A stretch of DNA of 26,793 nucleotides from Chrysochromulina tobinii. Its lineage: Eukaryota > Haptophyta > Prymnesiales > Chrysochromulinaceae. The notes beneath the pieces were generated by a model, which was not told where the DNA came from, did not search any database, and worked only from the letters and a program-made list of their open reading frames with translations. The stretch lies in contig JWZX01002271.1 in the NCBI GenBank assembly GCA_001275005.1, forward strand, positions 1 through 26,793, in the 5' to 3' direction. The number at the start of each line of letters is the position of its first letter. Positions within the stretch are counted from its first letter, which is position 1. The position numbers and the translations under genes were made by a program. Of this stretch, positions 7,997 to 16,092 are shown one piece after another.

Positions 7997-10190
7997 ATGG
8001 AGGCCTTTCTGACTGCGTATGAAGCCATCGAGGCCGGCACGAGTAGGGTGGGTGCGCACGAATCATGCAGGCCATCCTGGCGCTCCACTGCGCTCGCAAT
8101 GGCTGGCGTTCTGATCGTCACGCAGGGCATACTCTTATGGCGTGCCCAGTCAGCGTCGGAGCACTCCCTTGCTCTGCTAGAGAGCCTCGAGCGAGCGCAC
8201 GCAGCAACCATGCTGCAGACACTCGACAGATCGGGCGGCCATGGCTTGTTACAACAAGACAATCCCGCAACTGTGTTGGTCAATAAGAAAAAGCCGCACA
8301 AGTTCCTCCTCTCCGGCATCACGCCATCGGTCGACCAGATGTACCGCGGCGACTGCTGGCTGTTTTCGCTGACCGGCATCGTGGAAGATTCTTACCGGCG
8401 TTACGGCGTCAAGCGCGGCTGGCTCGAGCCCGACAGTTACGTCCAGCTCAGTCGGCAGGCGATGGGGATTGCCGTGATGGACTTTTGCCGCCGAACCCCA
8501 AGCTTCATGTGTCCGGCTGAGTCGGACAGCGAAGGCAACATCTGGTGGGGCAACACGACCGAGGGCGCCGACGAGCGCATGCTCTTCTTCTTCGAGGCGC
8601 TCGGCCAGTACGGCGCTCTCCCCGCCTCTGTGTGCCCGTACTCGAAGAATAAGCTGAACGAGAAGCAGTGCGAAGGTCTCGACGAGAAACGGCGCACCAA
8701 CCCGCTGCAATTCAACGTGACGCGCGCGGACAGCTTCTACGAGAGCTTGGACATTAAGGACGCGCTGCTCGAGAAGCAGCAGCCGCTCACCCTTGGGATT
8801 ACGATGGCGTGGAACAAGGTGGACCTACCTTGCACCAATTGGACAGCCAAGTATTACCCAGGGTCTGTCCAGAAGGTCGAACGGGCGCTCTGCTCGGCAT
8901 GCAAGTGCTCACCACGGCGCTTACTCTCCCCACAGGTGTGTCCAGAATGTCGAATGGGGTATCTGCCCGCCGTGTCCACCCACGCGCGAGTTCCAGAACG
9001 TCAAGTGCTGTGCCTCGGAGACGCGCCCAATGGTCACGATGCGAGGCGAGTGGTACTACAGGAACCACGACGTCAAGGAAGAGCTTGGGGGACATGCGAT
9101 CAACATCGTCGGGTACACCGACACATACATGGATGAGCACGGCAACGTGGGAGGCTTCATCGTGCGCAATCGTGGAGCGATGGCCTCTGAGTGCATGCTG
9201 TTGGCCTCTGAGTGCATGCTGATGGCCTCTGAGTGCATGCTGATGGCCTCTGAGTGCATGCTGATGGCCTCTGATTTCCTCCCTCATCAGGTACGCAATT
9301 CGTGGAGCGATGGTCTCGGGCTCGCGCATGCTTCCAAGGGACGTGGCTCGCACTCGTACCTGTACTACATGCGCGCCATCTCGGACGGCGATGAGTCTCT
9401 CGTCTGCCCGAACCCGCACTCTCCACGCTCATGGCCCACTTGCGACGAGCTCGACAAGTGCTTGGGTGACGGTGTGGCCATCGCGGGTGCGCGCGCATTT
9501 GGGGGTGTGAGGCTGCTCGAGTGCATCGACAATGGCGGCTATCTGATCCCAGGTGTGGATGCTCGTTCTGATGACCTCTGATGACCTCGGATGACCTCGG
9601 ATGACCTCGGATGACCTCGGATGACCTCCCTCCAATACCCTCTCCTCTGATGACCTCGTATGACCTCTGATGGCGGCCATCTGATGCCAGGCCTTTGTGA
9701 GAAGGGGAAGTTGTACTTCATGTCGAGCCTAGTCGAATGGGATACGGGTGCCGACCGCGCTGGCCTGTTCATCGGATGCTTTCTGCGCGCCGACAACAGC
9801 ACCGGCACCATCGGCACCGAGGTCTGCGCACCGCCGCTGCTGCTCGACGACATCGCGACGCTGTTCACGCCTGAGGGTGTGGAACACGGCAAGCTGCCGC
9901 GCAACCAGCCCTCACAGTGTGGCTTCAACTTCATACCGTACAAGCTGATTGACGAAACACAGAGCCGTTTCGGAGGCCTTGAGAGCACGAGCTTCGACAT
10001 CGAGTGGTCGCAATCCTCGTACCTCTCGCAAAAGGACGTTGCGGGCGTCGGCGTTGAGCGCGCTGACGGACGGGAACTCGATTACAAACTGGTCGAGAAG
10101 AGTCTCAAGCCCATGCCGATCATCGGCAAGCAGACGGGTGCGATGTGGGTGAATCCCCTCGCGCCCACCCCCACCCCCGGCCCCGAGTGA
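7997..10190 (+). CDS. Membrane-anchored papain-like (C1) cysteine protease, 4 exons
   Basis: Exons 7997-8862, 8936-9161, 9291-9552 and 9691-10190 join to 618 codons (617 aa) with no internal stop. All three introns are GT-AG. Catalytic signatures of the papain fold are in order: the oxyanion Gln and nucleophile Cys in DQMYRGDCWLFSLTG (Gln114, Cys120), the His in GGHAINIVGY (His342), and the Asn in VRNSWSDGLG (Asn367). The Asn motif is continuous only after removal of intron 2. The Cys-His distance (about 222 residues) is longer than in papain and includes a Cys-rich part encoded in exon 2 (CPPCPPTREF, KCCASE). Residues 30-48 (STALAMAGVLIVTQGILLW) form one membrane segment near the N-terminus with no cleavage site, suggesting a type II membrane protein. 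About 250 residues follow the Asn motif with no known domain. The ATG at 7883 would add 38 Arg-rich residues; 7997 is preferred. Confidence 0.88.
8863..8935 (+). other. Protease intron 1 (73 nt, GT-AG)
   Basis: The intron runs from GTCTGTCC to CCCCACAG. Removal shifts the frame correctly and joins YYPG to CVQNVEWGICPPC. Its first 23 nt (8863-8885) match the start of the next exon (8936-8958) at 20 of 23 positions, and weaker similarity continues. The downstream exon segment is therefore duplicated at the intron 5' end, and the copy supplies the donor GT. Confidence 0.88.
9162..9290 (+). other. Protease intron 2 (129 nt, GT-AG, no stop in frame)
   Basis: Begins GTGCGCAAT and ends CCCTCATCAG. 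Its start copies the start of exon 3 (GTACGCAAT at 9291) through GTGGAGCGATGG with one base missing. The middle is a 21-bp minisatellite. Removal restores GGFIVRNSWSDGLG, the catalytic Asn motif. The length is 43 codons without a stop, so an unspliced transcript would still be translatable. Confidence 0.88.
9181..9277. repeat. 21-bp minisatellite inside protease intron 2
   Basis: Units start at 9181, 9202, 9223 and 9244, with a partial unit at 9265. The core is TGGCCTCTGAGTGCATGCTGA. In frame the unit reads MASECML. Confidence 0.95.
9553..9690 (+). other. Protease intron 3 (138 nt, GT-AG)
   Basis: Runs from GTGTGGATG to GATGCCAG and contains a stop in frame. Removal joins NGGYLIPG to LCEKGKLYF. 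Its last 21 nt (9670-9690) match the last 21 nt of exon 3 (9532-9552) at 19 positions, so the upstream exon end is duplicated at the intron 3' end and supplies the acceptor AG. The interior is a decamer array. Confidence 0.88.
9571..9669. repeat. ATGACCTCGG decamer array inside protease intron 3
   Basis: Six tandem ten-base units at 9571-9628 (ATGACCTCTG, ATGACCTCGG and variants). A short spacer follows, then two more units at 9650-9669. Confidence 0.95.
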
Positions 10191-10840
10191 GTCTCACGTG
10201 GCTCAAGATATGGGGCCTGCGCGCTCAGCATGGCGTTCAGTTTGTGCTCGGTTTGTGCGAGCCCGTGTGGCCGAGAGGGTGGGTGGGACGGTAGGAGGAC
10301 GAGCTACGATTTGGAGCTGATTGGACGGGCCCCGCCCGGGGTCGGTGGGCGGGCATTAACGGGTATGCGTGAGGAGGAGGGGTCTTGCCGATAAAAAATA
10401 CGTCGCACCGTAGGCAGGCTCGGGATGCTCTCATACTACATGGATACGCACAGCCACACTTTCAAAAACGGGATCCGAGCGATAAGCATAAGGAGAAAGG
10501 ACATGCCGCAACACCGTGCCGACATCGACCGCACCACATCTGAAGACTCAGTCTATTAGACTCTGTCGTCATACAGCCAGACCGCACGACTAGCGGTACG
10601 GCAGCACGTTGCGACGTATTACGCTAGGTACTACCCCGTAACTACCCCGCGCAGGGCGCAGCTAGCGCCTCCCGTAGCGCCTTAGCCCAATGGGAATGTC
10701 CTAGCCCGAACAAGGCTGCGGCGGGTTGCGGGTGACAAGTGTGGCCCTGAAGTGTGGCAGCTCATCAAATATGGCTGCAGGGGGAAGACGGGAGTCGTCC
10801 TTAGCGTAGCTTAAGCGTTTGCAGGTGCCGAGTGGGACAG

Positions 10841-10876
10841 GTTCGGAGCCTAAGCACAGCTGGTTTGGCTCCGAAC
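10841..10876. repeat. 10-bp perfect inverted repeat (possible hairpin)
   Basis: GTTCGGAGCC at 10841-10850 and GGCTCCGAAC at 10867-10876 are perfect reverse complements with a 16-nt loop. The role is unknown. Confidence 0.8.
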
Positions 10877-11180
10877 GGCAGCCCCATTTGGCTTCTCTTC
10901 TCATCGCTTTCTCCCGCAGCGTGGGGGAAGGTGGGGCGGGCGTCCACGGGGGGCGGGCGGAAGGGGTACGGAAGGGGGTGCCTAGTACAGGTGCCTAGTG
11001 ATCAGCATTGAGAAGAAATAGTGACAGCCTAGTTCCTAGGTCCCGTGATCAAGGGCGCAAGATTTCGACCTTGGGGAAGGGTTTCACTACTCAGGTAGTT
11101 ACCCTATGGTGTTTCAACACACGAACACAGTGGATCATGTGGTGATTATTAATCACTGGAACTTGATCTGAAAAAGTCGA

Positions 11181-11194
11181 TACATGTACATGTA
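11181..11194. repeat. 14-bp perfect palindrome TACATGTACATGTA
   Basis: The sequence equals its own reverse complement and is made of overlapping ACATGT units. It lies about 115 bp upstream of the first MED20 ATG; a protein-binding role is only a possibility. Confidence 0.85.
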
Positions 11195-11310
11195 AAGCGT
11201 GAGTGGTGTTGGTGACACAGTCGAGGTCTGCGACTGTTATCGACTTTCGTCGCTCTGACCGCGGCCCCCTCCGCCGAAGCGTCGAATTGAGCGCTTTTTC
11301 TATTTCTAAT

Positions 11311-11898
11311 ATGTCGCGCAGTCTCGCTCGAACGCAGACGTGCTCGCTCCTGCAGGTCGAGGCTCGCCTGGCGGAGCTGGGCGCCGAGCGCTTGCCCAGC
11401 TCACGCTGGCGCTGCACGTGCAACTACCTGCGCAGCGAGGAGCTCTTTGTGCTGCACACGATGGAGGCGCCGAGCGAACACTTTATCGTGTCAAAGGCTG
11501 CTGGCGGCGGCGATCGTGTGCTGCGCGCAGGCGCCGAGCTCGAACCGCTGATGGAAAAGGCCCAGGCCTGCGCTCAACGTCTTAACGTGCTCATCGAGGG
11601 CTCCGTGTACGCATGCGGCGACTTTGTGGTTCGCGTGGGCCAGCTCTTCCTCAACAAAGGAACTCTAACCGGCGTGGCCGTCGAGGTCGAGTATCTGCCG
11701 TGCACGCTCGCCACGGCCGCTGTCGCACCGCTCGCAGCCTTTATTGACTTGCTGCTGCCGCCGGGCGAGCGCGACTTTTGCAGCTCCGAGGTGGAGTGCT
11801 TCGCGTCTGACGATCTGCCTTGCGAGTTCACCCTCGAGCACAGCGCACTGCTCCTCGTCGGGCTGATGAGGGCGCGGCTGGGCGTGCCGGCGAGGTAG
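11311..11898 (+). CDS. MED20: Mediator complex subunit 20 (TRFP-like)
   Basis: 195 residues from the first in-frame ATG (11311). Mediator bridges transcription factors and RNA polymerase II in the nucleus; MED20 is a head-module subunit that pairs with MED18. The key evidence is YACGDFVVRVGQLFLN followed by TGVAVEVEYLPCTLA and AAFIDLLLP. This matches the MED20 pattern of a short strand, 'VRVG', 'G..VEVEY.PC' and a hydrophobic helix. LAELGAER near the N-terminus also fits the family's first helix, and overall length is close to the usual 200-220. The frame is open about 110 bases upstream with only a GTG at 11203. The sequence before the ATG (CTTTTTCTATTTCTAAT) resembles the 3' end of an intron, so the true N-terminus could come from an upstream exon. 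Convergent with the next gene, 128 bases apart. Confidence 0.8.
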   Translation: MSRSLARTQTCSLLQVEARLAELGAERLPSSRWRCTCNYLRSEELFVLHTMEAPSEHFIVSKAAGGGDRVLRAGAELEPLMEKAQACAQRLNVLIEGSVYACGDFVVRVGQLFLNKGTLTGVAVEVEYLPCTLATAAVAPLAAFIDLLLPPGERDFCSSEVECFASDDLPCEFTLEHSALLLVGLMRARLGVPAR

Positions 11899-12026
11899 CG
11901 CGCGTCGGTGTTTCTACGCCCGGGGCTATTTGAGACACACCGGCCGGGTCTTACGTAATTCTCGAAACAACGAAAGGAAAGCCGCCAAAACCACCGTTCG
12001 ACGCGTCTCGTTCAGTCTCGTAAGCG

Positions 12027-13214
12027 TTAGGCGGCCGTTGAGGTTGAGGGCGTGACCGGTGCACGTGCTGGGGCCATCGCACACCCCAATCGCCCTTCTG
12101 CTTGCAGGCCATCTTCGGTGAGAGTCTGCCGAATCACGAGAAGTTGATCCGCCGACGGCGTGATGCGGAAATTGCCGCGAAACGGGTCATTGAGGTCAAC
12201 GAGCAGGGACGCGGCGGCCGAGAGCACACCGATGAGGATGGTGAAGAGCACCCGCAGCTGCACCGAGTTGAGAAACTGGAGCGCCGCCTCATCTGACTCG
12301 ATCAGAAAGGCAACGATGATCGACCCTCCGAGTAGGGTCATGATCTGCCAATGAACGGCTGGGTAGGTCGTCTGAAGCTGCGCGAGCCGATGCGAGCGCA
12401 GGTGGTTGAGAGATTGCACGAGATTTGGCAGCTGCATGCGTACAGGATCGTAGAAGCGCGCTGCGCCCTCGAGCTCCGGGTTCCTCCGAGTGCTGTACAC
12501 GCTCTGTAGTAGGCCGTCAAGTTCAGACTCTGAGGTGAGGCTCACCTCACACTGCCGATTGGAGACGCTGGATTCGACGATCAGGCGAGTGACATACTGG
12601 CGCAGGAGCGCCAAATACTGTGTACGGAGCGCCCTGTCCTCGGCGGCACCGTACATCAAGGTCAACGTCGCGTCCAGCATTCTCACGTCGCATGCCTCCT
12701 TGTTGAGACAGCTGCGGATCGAAACTTGACGGTCACGCAGCGTGGTGAGCGTCGACGTGACCATCGTCCCAAGCACGATGGCCACGGCCGGCTGGACGAT
12801 GCCATTGATTATGGGAATGATGAGCTCAGCCTCCAGCCTGCCGCCATCAACACTATACCAAGATTGCGTGAAGGAGATGAGTTCGTGGAAAATCGGGACG
12901 ACCGCATCATAGCCGAGGAATGCCAAGGCTGGCATCACCACTGGGAATGCGCTGAGCACAATTCGAAAGCGCTCCGCAGCTGCCAAGTCTTTCTCGGATA
13001 CCTCTAGGCTGTCATCAAAGATGGGAAGGTAGCACTCCTCTAGTAATGCCTCATCCTGCATTATAAGTCTTGATGGAGCAGTCCTCGCCTGATAGCTCAG
13101 CATCCTGCATTCAGAACAGCCCGTAGTTCTGACGGCCACTGGGTGGCGAGCGACGATTAGTGAGCACCGCGCTCCCAACCCGAACCCTAAACCAAGCACA
13201 AAAGCTGCCGACAT
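12027..13214 (-). CDS. DUF4239 (bestrophin-like) membrane protein
   Basis: 395 residues from the ATG at 13214; the six codons upstream begin only with GTG. Four membrane segments are visible at about 84-101, 131-153, 288-305 and 320-340. The last is followed by LLVDLNDPFRGNFRI, the hallmark end of DUF4239 proteins, which are proposed to be related to bestrophin-type channels. The N-terminus (MSAAFVLGLGFGLGARCSLI) is hydrophobic and followed by a basic stretch, compatible with a signal or plastid leader. The soluble loop between segments 2 and 3 is helical and rich in charged residues (about 155-280). The family has no proven biochemical role. No intron is seen. Confidence 0.8.
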   Translation of the reverse strand: MSAAFVLGLGFGLGARCSLIVARHPVAVRTTGCSECRMLSYQARTAPSRLIMQDEALLEECYLPIFDDSLEVSEKDLAAAERFRIVLSAFPVVMPALAFLGYDAVVPIFHELISFTQSWYSVDGGRLEAELIIPIINGIVQPAVAIVLGTMVTSTLTTLRDRQVSIRSCLNKEACDVRMLDATLTLMYGAAEDRALRTQYLALLRQYVTRLIVESSVSNRQCEVSLTSESELDGLLQSVYSTRRNPELEGAARFYDPVRMQLPNLVQSLNHLRSHRLAQLQTTYPAVHWQIMTLLGGSIIVAFLIESDEAALQFLNSVQLRVLFTILIGVLSAAASLLVDLNDPFRGNFRITPSADQLLVIRQTLTEDGLQAEGRLGCAMAPARAPVTPSTSTAA

Positions 13215-13490
13215 GCAGAAGTGTGCCCCCACAGATGCAGAGCGCCGAAGTTAATTAATCACAAATTGAGCCAGTGACGAATCCGAGAGAATTTTACTTA
13301 TTTTTGTCAGAAATCCGATCGCAGGATCACATCAGAGTACAGAGCACAGTCGCGCGGCTCTCGTTGAGATTCTACTCCGTACTCGTCGCAGCTCGCAGAC
13401 TCGTCTCCACGGATGGTTCCTCGGCCGTGGCGCGTGGGGGGCGTCCATGACTCGAGCTCACTCCTATGACCTATGGCCCAGGACGGGTCG
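13215..13490. other. Intergenic region between DUF4239 and kinase genes
   Basis: 276 bases: upstream of the DUF4239 gene and downstream of the kinase gene, both on the minus strand. Unusually AT-rich for the window at 13250-13310 (TTAATTAATCACAAATTGAG). Nothing else was recognised. Confidence 0.4.
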
Positions 13491-15218
13491 TTACATCCGC
13501 TCGATGGCCACAGGGTGCTGCCCTTGCTTGATCCAGCTGTGTTCGAGCACCTTCTTAGCGGTGAATCGCTCCTTAGGCTCCGCCTTGAGCAGGGCCTGCA
13601 CGAGCGCGCGCGCGCCCGCCGAGACGGTCGCGTCGAACTGCGCGAGCGACACGGCGCGAATGCGTGTCTCGAGCTGCTCGAGAGTCGCACCATAAAAGGC
13701 AGGCTTGCCGTGTATGATCTCGAAGAGGACCACACCGAGCGCCCACATGTCCACCGGCTTGCCGCGATACCCTTCCTCCTTGCCACAGCCCGTAAGCTCG
13801 GGGGCGAGGTACGAAGGCGTACCCACTAGCTTTCGAAGCATGCGACCGCCGCAGACCGTGGTGAAGCCGAAATCGCAGAGCTTGGCGCACATCTGCTCGG
13901 GCTTGGTCGCGCCTCCCTCATTGTCGAACAAGATGTTGCCCGGCTTGACGTCACGATGAGCGAGGTCGAGAGAATGCATGTGCTCAAGTGCGCTCGCCAC
14001 CTGCCACGTCAGCTTGGCCACGTCGCTCTCGGGCATGCCAACCCCTTCGGAGGCGAACCCGGCCGCCGAGTGCGCAGCCGCGCCGCGTGTGGGGGCACGT
14101 TGTTTCTGGAGCAGCTGCATGTGCCTGAGCAACGAGCCTCCCGGACAGTACTCAAGCACCGCGTGCGTGGTCGCCGGTCCCTCATGCTCCGCCAGCATGT
14201 ACGCGATGTGCGGATGGCGAGCCCCCCCGCGCTCTCGCGCCGCCGCCGCGAGGATTCGTAGTGCCTTGAGCTCGTTATCTCGTGCCTCGCCTAGGTCCTT
14301 GGACTTGGCGCACTTTGCGTTATCAAAGGTCTTGACAGCCACGTCGCTGCCCTCAGCCACGTCGCTACTGCTGCCGACGGCGCTCGCCACGGCGCTCGCT
14401 CTCGCCTCTGCCTCGTCCTTGCTGACAGGGCAAGCGCTGCGTCGTGCGCGAAGGATGACGGAGTAGGCACCCGCCGCGATGGGGCCGAGCGCCTCGTACC
14501 CGTGCTGCGCGAGCTCACGCGCCGGGTCCGCCGCCGACGGCTTCGCGTCGCGCCGCTTCTGCTCCGCCACCGTCTTGTCGGCCGTCGCCTTCGCCAGAGA
14601 CACCTGCTCCGCCGCGCTCAAGGGCCTTTTGAGTGGCGAAGCTAGGTGGCTGCCGCTGCTCGTGACGAGCTTCTTGATCTTGATCCCCGCGGACCGGATG
14701 GGCGACTTGCGCCGCACCTTCGGCTTACCCTCGGCGCCTTCTGACCCGGTCGCCTGCTGCTCCTGCTGCAGCCGCTGCTGCTGGTCGCGCTTCTCAGCGG
14801 CGTGGAGCCGATCGAGGAAGTCGCCGTACATGCCGCCGCCAGTTTGCATGCCGAATGCAGCGTTCTCGCGCTCCTCCCGCAGTCTTTTGGCCTTTTCGAG
14901 CGCCTCGCGCTTCTTCGCCGCCCAGTCCTTGGCTTGCTCCGACCTCACCGTTGGGTCCACCTTCCGCGGCTGTGCCGACGAAGATGGCAGCTCGCGGTCC
15001 TCGCTTCCTCTCCGGCTGCCGCTGACGCTCGGAGGAGATTGCGACGGGCTGCGGGATCTGTCCCCTGGGGCCTTTTCCTTGGGAAGAGGCTCTGATGGTG
15101 GTGCCGAGGGCGGCGGCATCGGCGTGGAGGCTGTAAACCAGTCCATGACGACGAGAAAAAATTGGGGTGAGGTGTTCATCGAGCGCGAGCGTGACTGTGA
15201 ACGATTTGTCTTCGACAT
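13491..15218 (-). CDS. Ser/Thr protein kinase with disordered N-terminal half
   Basis: 575 residues from the ATG at 15218; later ATGs (15146 gives MDWFTASTP) are alternatives. Residues 1-100 are Ser/Arg/Pro-rich, 100-235 are Lys/Glu/Gln-rich and helical. The kinase domain covers about 241-563. It has a Gly-poor nucleotide loop (GPIAAGAYSVI), the ATP-binding Lys in VAVKTF (about residue 296), catalytic loop HRDVKPGN (Asp about 423), DFG in CDFGFTTV (about 449), activation segment end GTPSYLAPEL, PVDMWALGVVLFEI and the terminal Arg in KERFTAKKVLEHSWI. All residues needed for activity are present. There is a roughly 30-residue Ala/Ser/Asp insert between the nucleotide loop and the Lys, and another near 375-395. 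The APE region resembles CAMK-type kinases; the exact subfamily is not clear. Confidence 0.92.
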   Translation of the reverse strand: MSKTNRSQSRSRSMNTSPQFFLVVMDWFTASTPMPPPSAPPSEPLPKEKAPGDRSRSPSQSPPSVSGSRRGSEDRELPSSSAQPRKVDPTVRSEQAKDWAAKKREALEKAKRLREERENAAFGMQTGGGMYGDFLDRLHAAEKRDQQQRLQQEQQATGSEGAEGKPKVRRKSPIRSAGIKIKKLVTSSGSHLASPLKRPLSAAEQVSLAKATADKTVAEQKRRDAKPSAADPARELAQHGYEALGPIAAGAYSVILRARRSACPVSKDEAEARASAVASAVGSSSDVAEGSDVAVKTFDNAKCAKSKDLGEARDNELKALRILAAAARERGGARHPHIAYMLAEHEGPATTHAVLEYCPGGSLLRHMQLLQKQRAPTRGAAAHSAAGFASEGVGMPESDVAKLTWQVASALEHMHSLDLAHRDVKPGNILFDNEGGATKPEQMCAKLCDFGFTTVCGGRMLRKLVGTPSYLAPELTGCGKEEGYRGKPVDMWALGVVLFEIIHGKPAFYGATLEQLETRIRAVSLAQFDATVSAGARALVQALLKAEPKERFTAKKVLEHSWIKQGQHPVAIERM

Positions 15219-15331
15219 CGTCGCAATCGCACGGAAATATGTTCCCACTTCACACACTGTCAGTCAACCGAACACTCAGAAGTTTATGCACACAGGCCCC
15301 GCCCAGACACTCCCGGCAGCCAAGCTTCAGT

Positions 15332-15952
15332 TCACTTGGACTTCTTCTTTGCCTCGTCGTACGCGACGAGCTTTTCGCACGCCACCGCACCTTGCACCAG
15401 GTTGCACACCTGCTTGAACACGAAGAAGGGCGTGCAAAACATGAGCGTTAGCTTCACCGCCGGCACGCCGAGCACGAGCGGGCCGCCCGTGAAGTGCAGC
15501 GTGTAGAGCGAGAGGTACCAGAGCTCCGTAAAGGCGCACTCGATGAATAGCACCGGCTTCCAGTAGTAGAAGGCCAGGATCGGGTTGGTCACCTTTTTAT
15601 GCGAGTCGCTGCCGCTCAGAACGCTGGCATACATGTGGTACCAGTGTGTGATCATGTCCACCATGACGAGGGCGGCGAAGAGGGTGATATATTGGGGGTA
15701 CAGATGGCCGAGCACAATACATAGACACGTGGTCGACGCGCGGTCGGTCGTCATGTCGAGCACTGCGCCAAACGTGGATGACTGCCCGAGAGCGCGCGCA
15801 GCAAAGCCGTCGGCGGCGTCGAGCAACTGACTGAGCGAGTAGGCGCCGAGTAAGACGCGGTAGTCGGTGAGCGCGTATGCGTAGCCGAGGAATGCGAGGG
15901 CCAAGCGCAGGTAGCCGATGAGGTTGGGCACGTAGAGGTAGACGGAGACCAT
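15332..15952 (-). CDS. Phosphatidylinositol synthase (CDP-DAG:inositol phosphatidyltransferase)
   Basis: 206 residues from the ATG at 15952 (MVSVYLYVPNLIGYLR), which matches the family's usual start. The enzyme joins CDP-diacylglycerol and myo-inositol to give phosphatidylinositol and CMP, in the ER membrane. The complete CDP-alcohol phosphotransferase signature is present: DAADGFAAR (45-53) then, after eight residues, GAVLDMTTD with Asp66 and Asp70. The eukaryotic PI synthase pattern continues with HWYHMYASVL and GSDSHK, and several membrane segments are visible. The C-terminus ends KKSK, a dilysine-type ER retrieval signal. Length fits the family (about 210-220). Same strand as both neighbours with 113 and 140 bases between, but no sign of co-transcription. 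Confidence 0.95.
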   Translation of the reverse strand: MVSVYLYVPNLIGYLRLALAFLGYAYALTDYRVLLGAYSLSQLLDAADGFAARALGQSSTFGAVLDMTTDRASTTCLCIVLGHLYPQYITLFAALVMVDMITHWYHMYASVLSGSDSHKKVTNPILAFYYWKPVLFIECAFTELWYLSLYTLHFTGGPLVLGVPAVKLTLMFCTPFFVFKQVCNLVQGAVACEKLVAYDEAKKKSK

Positions 15953-16092
15953 CGATGTTCGGGTTTTGCGAGCCGGCGTCCGCGGGGAGCAGCCCGGACG
16001 CAATCACCAAAGTTGACGCATACACACGTACTGGTATTCACAGCCAGCACCGCGCTGTTCGCGATCTAATCATAAATTTCGCGCGCGTAAAA

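Larger units (their letters stand above)
10191..11310. other. 1.1-kb region with no recognised gene
   Basis: Between the protease stop and the MED20 start. No frame longer than about 110 codons and no family feature was seen. It holds a near-palindrome AGTCTATTAGACT (10550-10562), a 10-bp inverted repeat (10841-10876), short direct repeats (ACTACCCCG twice near 10630-10652; TGCCTAGT twice near 10980-11000) and a 14-bp palindrome (11181-11194). A non-coding RNA or an upstream MED20 exon cannot be excluded. Confidence 0.5.

Noticed and set aside
9429-10000. Antisense frames reading repeated SEVIRGHPRSSE peptides
   Set aside because: They are translations of the decamer array in protease intron 3, not a protein.
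10836-10852. GGTTCGGAGCC, resembling a tRNA B box
   Set aside because: It is part of a simple inverted repeat and no A box or cloverleaf fits upstream.
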